A stretch of 64,000 bases of DNA from Cordylochernes scorpioides. Lineage: Eukaryota > Arthropoda > Arachnida > Pseudoscorpiones > Chernetidae. Below, one piece after another: positions 55,777 to 64,000 of the stretch. The notes below the pieces were generated by a model. The model was given only the letters and a program-made list of their open reading frames with translations, searched no databases and was not told where the DNA came from. The translations under genes and the position numbers were made by a program. Location of the stretch: positions 71,460,778 to 71,524,777 of the forward strand of contig CP092875.1 of assembly GCA_030710605.1 (NCBI GenBank). Direction: 5' to 3'. Every line of letters begins with the position of its first letter. Within the stretch, counting starts at the first letter, position 1.

Positions 55777-56534
55777 GTTTTTTTCACAATTTTATCATTA
55801 ATAGATATTCACTTGTGGGGTTGGCTTGTGTAAGATGAGAATCATTGATGAGATTTCTTATATTTAAAGACCACAATGACCACCTCTTACTGTGAAAACA
55901 CCTTTACCGTGAAAATAGAGGCAAAAATTATGGGCCATCTATTGACCGTCGCAGAAAACTACCAGACTCGGAACAATATCCACAACGCCAACTTTGGCAA
56001 ATTAAAAAAAACAAATCTCAAGTTTAAGTTAACAGGAATCAACAGTAGTTACTACCATGCCTTATCTCGCATCATTGACTATGAGCTTTCCTTAAAACAA
56101 TCTCATCTAACATATTTATATATTTTCTTATTGAAGCCTTTAGGTATTGTCAGTGAATACGTTTAATATATCTAAACCAAGGCAATAACTCACCATCTAT
56201 ATACAGGAAAATAAAACTATTAAAAGGTTTTTTATTTTTTTGAATAAAACAAACTTTCTACCATTCTTTCTGACTGACTTTCGCTCTGACTAATTGACCA
56301 ACTAGGTATGACCTTCTAGTCCAAAACTATCCTTATTGTGATAATAAAATATTGGGACGCCACCGCTCTGTCAAGGATGGCCAAATTAGAACGCGGGATC
56401 GGTTAGGATCTCTGTTCTACTTTATTTACCTTCGTGTATTATGGAGAACATACATCATCCTACAGTCAACTACAGTGACTTCACCCTTGCTTGCCAGATG
56501 GGCTTCTACCTTCTTGATTGAAACGTCCACCCCC

Positions 56535-56830
56535 TTCAGCTATTCTTGTCGATGAATACATGTGGTCGAACTGACCCTGCCTGCTACCACGGCGCTGCCG
56601 AAGCTTTCTCGTCGTCACAATATATTAAAAGGGCCTGGCTCATCAGTGGTGAAACCTCCCAGCGGTTTCACCAGTTTGATCTACCATACCGCTTCTATAG
56701 TTCTACAATTGTATTAGATGATTCTGTTTATATATCAGACATTGTAGGGGAATCTTGGCTATGATATTTAATCAAACTATTGAATAAGCTTTGAGGACAA
56801 TTGAATTCCATGTACATTTTTTCAAAGAGC
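56535..56830 (-). repeat. HP repeat, copy B
   Basis: Counterpart of 28235. The minus strand reads CTGGTGAAACCGCTGGGAGG, TTTCACCACTGATGAGCCAGG. This is the best-preserved member of the CTGGT/GCCAG pairing variant. Confidence 0.75.
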
Positions 56831-57092
56831 AATGCTTTTCCACAAATATTCATTCAAGATTAGTTAGGTATAGATTAAATTAAGGTAATAACAGCCATCT
56901 ATCTCTGTGTGTATATTTGTTTGTTATTTGACCCATGACTTCGATGTTGGGATAAAACACGTTCTGTGCGCTTTCTTCGTGAAGTACACGCGAGACCTTT
57001 AGGTACTCGTCAAAATCCTGCCACTTTAACTTATCCTAACTAGTATTGTTTGTTTTAAATGAATTCTTGTTCTCTCTTTGTACCCTCTGGAA

Positions 57093-57110
57093 AGGGGGGG
57101 GGGGGGGGGG
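57093..57110. repeat. Poly(G) run
   Basis: About 18 consecutive G where copy A has a short G-run (28862-28869). It is a replication-slippage tract or sequencing artefact. Confidence 0.8.
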
Positions 57111-57667
57111 GATGTCCTCATCGGTCTCTAAGAGAATATCGTTCTTGCAGAGTTCCTCGACCATGCAATAGCGAGTTTTGAAGACAGCAACCATTATCTA
57201 AGCCAGAAGCTGTCCGAATTCAGGGTGGCTTTTTTATCTCAAGTACACGTGGTACATGGAAATTGCACATCCTCCACTGTAAGCTCATCGGCGAGCTTCT
57301 TCGGAGAAACACTGAAGACAATCACAGTCGACTAGGTAACAAGCGCGCTGCAGGTAAATGAAGGCTGGTAGACACAGGTAGTTGCACCGACAAGGGGAAG
57401 TGGAAGTCGTGGTACAGGCCATGATAATCATGGTTGGTAGTTAGCGACTACTTTTACTGTAAGTGCACCACATGTCTACACATGTGAAAAGCAGTTCGAC
57501 TTTTGCACTTACAAATGTCCCAGAGCCTCGTAGGGCGGCTTGTGAAGCTGATGAATTCCAGATGTTCCTTCATTGAGAATCTGTCTGATGTAAATAAATT
57601 TTAATTATTTTAAATATTTTTCAATAAAATAATCCCTTGAATCAATATGGAGTAAAATTAATCATTC

Positions 57668-57830
57668 CTCCAGGGAAAATTATCTTTTCAAAACATTTTT
57701 ATTCTCTAGCTTTCGGGTACCCTTCTACAGGTGAAAACTAACATATACCAAGTTTTCTGCTGTAGAAAGGCGTCCGTACCCGAAAGCTAGAGAATAAAAA
57801 TGTTTTGAAAATTTCCTTTACCTGGATGCC
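57668..57830. repeat. FB-5 inverted-repeat element, copy B
   Basis: As at 29447-29615. The left arm has lost CACGGACGC, and the right arm has AAGG for AAGGG (CTGTAGAAAGGCGTCC), then ACCCGAAAGCTAG. Confidence 0.85.
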
Positions 57831-58332
57831 TGATTAATTTTTTTATATTTATTGAATTTTGTTGTATGATTGTTGACTGAATCTCAATAAAGTTAAATTA
57901 ATCGTTGATTGTCTTTCTCCTTAAACTTGCTTCATATCTGTCGTATATTTATATTTTAATTATATAATATGGTTTATAACATATTAATATAATAATAATA
58001 TTAAATCCACAGATTATTATTCTGCGATATATTGTATATATCATAACATATAATTTATCATCATATAATTCGATTGTTAACTTGTAATTCTTAAGCTTGT
58101 ATCTAATACGGTGTAATATAATAAAAGCCATTTAAATAAATAAAGCCTAAAATATATTTATACTTTTTAATCAACCTAAATACACCACAATATCCTTTAT
58201 TTTTATCCGGTCAACTGTCAATAACTCTTCTCTCACTTTGTTATTAAAACATCTTTGTTCGACCATTTGATTCCTCGTCTTTCTACTGCCGCCAGAATGT
58301 TTTAAAACGAAAAAAATATTTTTTTAATTAAA

Positions 58333-59595
58333 AAGGTACCTTCATTCAACCCAATATGCTCTAGAACATCCAACGAAGTGGAATTCTTGAAAAAAAAAAA
58401 AAGAATTCAAATAAACACCGACTAAACTAGCAGAAGTATTTATTGAATAATCATTTAAAATTATTCTTAAAGGTTTCCAAAGAAATTCTTGCATACGCTA
58501 TATAAAAAAACCTATAATTTTTAATACAAATGCATCAATAATTCACCTTTCTCCTAATAAATCGTAAATATGGCCGTAAAAAAAAATCGAACATAATTCT
58601 ACAGGGCGCCATATATAGACAGAAATGAGAAGTATTTATATATATATATATTTTTTTTTTTTCGAATATAAAGCAATCCATAAATAAATCTTTAATTATA
58701 AAGGCATATATTGGATCAAAATATTATTCATTTTACCAATATTTCAGTTGGCTGAACGTCGAACTTTATCCTGAACTATTGGTAAAATAAATGATATTTT
58801 GATCCAATATATGTATTTTTAATTAAATATTTATTTATGGATTGCTCTATTTTCGAAAAAATATATTTTTAAAAGTACTCCTCATTTCTGTCTATAGATT
58901 GCGCCCTGAAGAATTATATTCGATTTTTTTTCTAGGGACAAATTTGCTATTCATTAGGAGAAAGGTGATATTTTTAATGCATTTGTATGAAAATTTATAG
59001 GTTTTTTTATATAGCGTTTGCAAGAATTTCTCCGAAAACCTTCAAGAATAATTTTAAATGATTCCCCAATAAATACTTCTGCTAGTTCATTCCGTGTTTT
59101 GTTGTAACTTCGGTGTTTACCTTACAACTCTGAACACTCGGATTTTCCTGTAAAATCTCTTAAAGATTTTTTTAAAAAAGCCATGGTCCACCTGTGCTGT
59201 GTGAGCAGAAGAGCTTAAATTGACTTGTTCCATTATATATATGTTCCATATGTAAATACCTGTTTTTTCCTCTTTTCGCTCTCCACTTCTTCCATCCATA
59301 TTTCCATTTTTTTTTTCTTCCAAATCCATATTCTTATTCTCCATAGGATCATTCAAATAATAATCTGTATATATCTATCATGTGTATATAATCTTTCTCC
59401 ATTTTTACCCCTTTGTATATTTCCCACTTTCATAGGTTTCTCCGTCTTGTGACCCCAAGGAGAATCCTCTGTAAGACCTGTGTGTCTTAATAAAGGTTTT
59501 TTGTGTGTGTGTTTAGTTTTACCTTTTTTTTTCTCAAGAATTCCACTTCGTTGAACGTTCTAGAGCATATTGGGTTGATCGAATGTGGTAGAAAT
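58333..59595. repeat. FB-3 foldback with FB-1 core, copy B
   Basis: Arms 58333-58642 and 58868-59109/59517-59595 enclose an FB-1 element whose hairpin apex is deleted (58690-58860: ATTTCAGTTGGCTGAACGTC, then ACTATTGGTAAAATAAATG). This is the state before Tigger arrived in copy A, except that A has also lost the left half of the FB-1. Confidence 0.8.
59118..59516 (+). mobile_element. Retroposon insertion in the FB-3 right arm, copy B only
   Basis: Longer relative of 35018-35238. The shared part runs from TTCGCTCTCCACTTCT to CTGTGTGTCTTAATAAAGG with a (TG)n tail. Copy A reads through at 34525. The target duplication is blurred (GTTGTAACTT versus GTTTTACCTT). About 110 extra bases at the 5' end show that the two copies were truncated at different points, so they are independent insertions. 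Confidence 0.7.
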
Positions 59596-59705
59596 TCCTT
59601 CCAAAAGAAGTAATATGTTGTTTTGCGTCTGTGCTGCAACAGTTTGCACAAACATTCTGGCAAATAGGTGGGTAATATTAATATTTTTAAAAAAAGAAAA
59701 AAAGG

Positions 59706-60093
59706 CATCTCCTTATCGTGCAACTGAAAGTTGCTGATGGCTTGTGCTCTCTATCGGAATAAATATAAACTATTTATTGGTATCAATTATTCCAGAATTG
59801 GTCAAATACCCATTCTTGATTAATCAAGAAAAGCTAACGACGTAAGCCTTTTAGGTTGTTGGCCCTCGTCAGCGTGGTGCAAGCTGTACCTCAACGATCC
59901 AAAAACTGGTCATTCAAGCATCCTGAAAAATCATGAAACGGGTAGTTAAGGTCAACATGGTTAGCTTTTCTTGATTAATCAATAATGTGTATTTGGCCAA
60001 TTCTGGAATAATTAAAAATCAACGAATAGTTTATATTTATTCTAATAAATGATGCAAGCCATCAGCAACTTTAAGATGCATGATAAGGAGATG
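59706..60093. repeat. Nested FB-2/FB-4, copy B
   Basis: As at 34716-35343 without the inner retroposon. It keeps one intact GTATTTGGCCAATTCTG, the empty site for the copy-A insertion. Confidence 0.8.
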
Positions 60094-60395
60094 CCTTTTT
60101 TTTTTTCTTTCTTAATATATGCACCTTATCCCAGAACAATATCACATTTGTACTATTTATTACATTAATATTTCTATGATTATTATTACTAGACGAATGA
60201 CTCGAGCTATGCTGGGGTTTTATCTGAATGCAATGGTAAAAACCCGCGAGTGTATCAAAGAAAATCTTTCCTCCCTCAAAAACAAATTACAACTAGGAGA
60301 ATTTTGAGCTATAAATTATCATTATCATCGGTGATAAGAATGTAGGCTCAGATAATCATCCAACCTTGGCAGAATTTCTCTTTTATCTACAAGTA

Positions 60396-60944
60396 TACAG
60401 GGTGATCCAAAAGTCCCGCACAACTTTAAAAATTAATAACTCCGCGAATATTTGCGCTAGAGCAATGCGGTAAACACCATTGTGTTCAGGATGCAATGGG
60501 GTTTTTTATCGCAAATAATGAAAAATTCGATATTGATTTTAGTTACAATTTTATTCGCCAGATGGCGCTCTACCAGAATCAGAGATTCAGCGGCCAAATT
60601 GTTTGATAAATTGAAAAATATAACTGATCGACACGTATTTTTCCTTTTTGAATACCAGGAAAGAACCCTAATAATATAAAATAACAAATTAATAAAACAC
60701 CACTTCGCCAAAAGTATGAAAAATTGGTTAACGATTTTCAAATACAATCAGAGATATGCAAAATAGGTAAATGCAAATTAAAACATGTAGCAAAAGAAAA
60801 TTGATATTTTAGATACGGTTTGTTTCCGAAGATAATAAATTTCTAATATTTTTAATTCAACTCTCACTCAGTATCGATTATATTTATTTTAATTCATTTG
60901 AAAAATATGTATTTATCTCTGATAATTTATTTTACTCTGGAATG
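60396..60944. mobile_element. Possible DNA-transposon end at the duplication breakpoint
   Basis: Starts ACAGGGTGATCCAAAAGTCC, a form often seen as a terminal inverted repeat of arthropod DNA transposons. The other end is not found within this interval and no transposase frame is present. It lies exactly where homology to copy A ends. AT-rich remainder. Confidence 0.3.
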
Positions 60945-61769
60945 CCGTTGTTGTTGTTGTCGTGTCCAATAAAGAGCCTTAGATGTATCCATGCATCTCC
61001 ATCACAGCAACAGCAATATCCACTATCTTGGGTGTGTAAAGCTGCTGCTCTGGGTCTATGTCAATTTTCTGCAAGGCTGCGGCCATTGCTGGATATGAGA
61101 ATATGTGGGTAGGTGTAAGTTCCACACCAGGACAATTGTTGCATGACCTATAGGTTCTTGTGCCATCTGGATGTATTGTCATTCCTTTATAGTGTTTTGT
61201 TCTAAGTCTTGTTATAGTTTTGTCATTTTTCTCTCAGAGTTTATTTCGCATTTTGATATTTTATTATTTTTTTGTTTAATTATCTTGTATTTTGACAAAG
61301 AATCAGCGTCAAATAATGACATTTGTTCTTTCCTTTGGCTCAACTTTCTGGCTTCCTTTGCCAATTCAAATTCCATTTCATTACCCCCGATCCCAGCATG
61401 AGCAGGGATCCAATGTAGAATGGAGTTATTCTTCAATGGTTCCAGTTGGGTAAGTAACGAGTGTATTTTCTGTGTAATTTTAGTATTGCCCTTCTGAATT
61501 GCTTCTAGAGTGGATATGGAGTCGCTGTATATTAAAATTCCTTCTGCTTGATGCAGGGATGGTTGGTTAAGGCATACATCAAGGGCTTTCCAGATAGCTG
61601 TCAGTTCACAAGTGAAGTTTGACGAAATCTGTCCTGCTCCTTCTTTGATTTTGATGTTTGTTCCATCTTGCAGTATTATGTTAATTCCGGCCCCTCCATT
61701 ACTCAGGGTAAGGTCAGAAGATCCATCTGTATATGCTGTTAAAGGGCGTGGCCTAGCATTTTTAATCAA
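60945..61769 (-). pseudogene. Jockey-type LINE: RNase H domain and 3' end
   Basis: The minus strand opens at 61769 with an RNase H fold: LTAYTDGSSD (first Asp), FTCELTAIWKAL (Glu), LIYSDSISTL (Asp) and HWIPAHAGIGGNEMEFELAKEA (His and last acidic position). This 185-codon frame ends at 61212. A frameshift near 61200 leads to the CNNCPGVELTPTH cysteine tail (61182-60979). The 3' end then closes with GGACACGAC and CAA repeats at 60945-60962. RNase H would remove RNA from the cDNA hybrid. The upstream polymerase is missing on this strand; sequence at 61770 switches to the opposite orientation. Confidence 0.9.
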
Positions 61770-64000
61770 GAATTTGTACTATGAGGACATAGCCATTAAT
61801 ATTCCAAACACATTAGACCTCGAAGCCCAAGGTATCAAAGTCTACCTCAATCAAAACAAAGCCATCAACATATACAATATGTATCACCCTCCAAACAATA
61901 CATTTATTGACGATGGAACAATGACTCAATTTCTTACAAGCAACACTATTATTGTAGGTGACCTTAATGGCAAACATCAACTATGGGGATGTTCTACGTC
62001 AAACCCAAGAGGCAAAATACTATCAAACATATTTGACGACAATGCCTTCATGTGCTTAAATGATGGGAATCCTACCATCATTCCTACAAGCTATAATACT
62101 GCACAAGCCCTTGATATAAGTTTTTACTATCCTGACATTTTCCACAAATGCAAATAGCAAATATTAAAAAGTTTTGGAAGTGATCATTTGCCTAATTTGA
62201 TAGAAATTAGAACCAAGACCAAAACTAGCTCAATTAAGAAAATTTCTGGAACTTCAAAAAGGCTAATATGATATCTTTCGAAAACACCATTGTTAAAGCA
62301 GCCAAAGTTTCAATACCAAGAGGTAATATTAAGAAATGGATTCCAAATTATACACACCAGGCAAAAAATATTCAAACACTTATAACTAAAAGAAATGAAC
62401 TACAAAAAAAGTGCACCCAAAACCAAACAAATTGTAGAACTGAACTGAACATTGTGATTGCAAAAATAAAAATATTATACATAAATGTGAAAAGGGTAAA
62501 ATGGAAACAAACCTGTGAAAACCTGAACCCAAGAAACCCAAATACAAAACTTTGGAATTTGGCAAAACAAATTGACAGAGTCCAGCCACAAACTGAAAAC
62601 GCAAATATGATTAAGAATACAGATGGTACACCAGCAACTAATGACAAAATTGCTGCCAATCTTTTAGGTAATTCATATCAAATAAGTAGTAAAATCAAGG
62701 TTGAAAAAAGGCCCGAAAGATTATTCATGACTGTAAAAATGTCACCAGCACTCATAATATTTTTCCATGAAAAAAATCAATATGAAAGAGCTAGCTTATG
62801 CATTAGAAAACACTGACCTAAACAAAACTCCTGGGCCAGATGGAATCCATGGCCAAATGATATCAAACTTGGGCAAAATTGGCAAAGAAAGACTTCTTAA
62901 TATTTTCAATAACTCCTGGAAAACTGGAAAATTGTCTCAAGACTGCAAAAATGCAACAATAATTCCCATTAAAAAACTTCACAAATCTGCTGATGACCCA
63001 TAAAACTACCGACCTATCTCTCTCACAAATATTTGCTGCAAATTAATGGAAAAAATTATACTCAGACGACTCACCTACCACCCCGACACAAGAAATCTCT
63101 TACCAGAAGAACAATATGGATTTAGGAAAGGACATGGGACAATAGACCAACTCTTATTTTTCACACAAAAGGTAAAAGATGCACAAAACAAAAAAAAACC
63201 AAGTAACCACACCATAGCTGCTTTTTAGACCTTACACAAGCTTTTGATAAGGTATGGAAAAACAAGTTAATTACAAAATTATACAAACATTTCAAAGTTG
63301 ATGGAAAAGCTATAACTTGGATAAATGATTCCCTTAAAAATATATACATCAGGGTCAAATATAATGGCACTCTATCTAAAACCTTCAAATTGTACCAAGG
63401 ATTACCATAAGGATCAGTCCTTAGCCCAACTCTCTTCACCCTATTTATTGCAGGCATAGAAGAAAAATTTTCACATAAAACCAATATTGGACTTTTCGCA
63501 GATGACATTATTCTATGGAGCAGCAACACTAACTGTAAAAAAAGCTGAAAGAGATTTGAACAAGACTCTTCTCCACCTAGAAAAATTTGCTAATAAACAT
63601 AAATTAGAATTTAACCCCCAAAAATCTGAAACCTGTCTTTTTACTACCGATAAGAACCGAACAACAATTGCAATATAATAAACATCCTAAATATCTCGGC
63701 TACACCTTGGATCCAGAAATTAACTCCAGCAAACATATTGAAGGAGTTGTTAGAAAAGGAAGAGACCGACTAAAAATCTTGATATATATTTCAGGAAGAG
63801 TGGGGAGCTGAAGCAACAACACTAAAATTAACTTACACATCTCTAACGAGACCTATCTTGGAATATGGATATCAAATCTATGGTACAGAATCTGAAACAA
63901 ATCTAAAAACACTGGAGGATACAACTAAATGCAACTAGAATTATTACAGGTCTTCGAAATTCCTGCCCTGATAATATTGTACTTTACGAGGCAGACATTA
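61760..64000 (+). pseudogene. Jockey-type LINE: endonuclease and reverse transcriptase, degraded
   Basis: Plus strand, running off the window. The endonuclease part starts mid-domain: NMYHPPN, IIVGDLNGKHQLWGC (GD-N motif), TAG at 62157, then GSDHLPNLIEI with the catalytic SDH. A linker frame (62268-62720) precedes the reverse transcriptase: LNKTPGPDGIHGQM, TAA at 63001, NYRPISLTNICCKLMEKII, EEQYGFRKGHGTIDQL, a frameshift near 63222, FLDLTQAFDKVW, LYQGLP with TAA replacing the Gln of GLPQGS, then LFADDIILW (catalytic FADD, 63499). Thumb remnants include LTRPILEYGYQ. Three stops and more than one frameshift make it inactive. It matches the family of the minus-strand RNase H segment next to it. 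Confidence 0.9.

Larger units (their letters stand above)
45666..60395. repeat. Segmental duplication, copy B
   Basis: Collinear with 15713-35645 in direct orientation. Copy-B-only insertions are 50846-50998, 51572-51724, about 53712-54060, 54256-54627 and about 59118-59516. Copy B also keeps an intact FB-1 core inside FB-3 (58690-58860) that A has lost. The right breakpoint is at 60395, where sequence resembling a transposon end begins. The short duplications at insertion points let each copy act as the empty-site control for the other. Confidence 0.93.

Noticed and set aside
61612..62157. 181-codon plus-strand frame as one protein
   Set aside because: Its first 50 or so codons are the antisense of the minus-strand RNase H. 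Only the part after about 61760 is real endonuclease sequence.

Overview
This is a stretch of AT-rich animal nuclear DNA made almost entirely of repeats. The contents are a Mos1-like mariner, a Tigger/pogo element, a Helentron with a helicase-endonuclease fusion, jockey-type LINEs with RNase H, tRNA-derived SINEs, U6 snRNA pseudogenes and many foldback elements. They suggest an arthropod, and my impression is an arachnid, but the sequence alone does not fix the species. Two runs of 100 N (9101-9200 and 45566-45665) are scaffold gaps.

Layout. 1-9100 holds a perfect-looking palindrome at the left edge, a 55-bp minisatellite, a hAT MITE, a tRNA-like SINE and a tandem pair of U6 pseudogenes. 9201-13320 holds a Tc1-type MITE, a U6 retrocopy with target-site duplication, and a ~111-bp satellite of about 24 units with a 783-bp higher-order duplication. 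13321-15700 is a mix of retroposon and hairpin-repeat remnants. 15713-35645 (copy A) and 45666-60395 (copy B) are a segmental duplication, or two haplotypes assembled in tandem. Their length difference is accounted for by insertions private to each copy. Copy A alone carries the Helentron, an LTR-like insert, three short retroposons and a Tigger with a mariner inside it. Copy B alone carries a SINE, an inverted-repeat element with a 12-bp target duplication, and others. 36465-39200 carries the most unusual object: an uninterrupted 66-bp satellite built from the 5' part of U6 snRNA. It is followed by an inverted-repeat element that appears to sit inside a U6 copy, and then by the U6 3' half. 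40670-45565 includes the only credible host-gene sequence: a CpG-rich promoter and a 50-codon first coding exon at 42941-43090 ending in a consensus splice donor. 60945-64000 contains jockey-type LINE sequence in head-to-head orientation, consistent with a twin-priming inversion or two copies.

A theme runs through the window. At least seven sequence-unrelated inverted-repeat families share one local architecture: a CTG-N-N-GA-like box, a short hairpin, then GAAA. This is the order of the hammerhead ribozyme core and resembles what is known from Penelope-like element ends. Apart from the single exon, no intact cellular gene was recognised. Long open frames over the satellites are by-products of repeat periods divisible by three.
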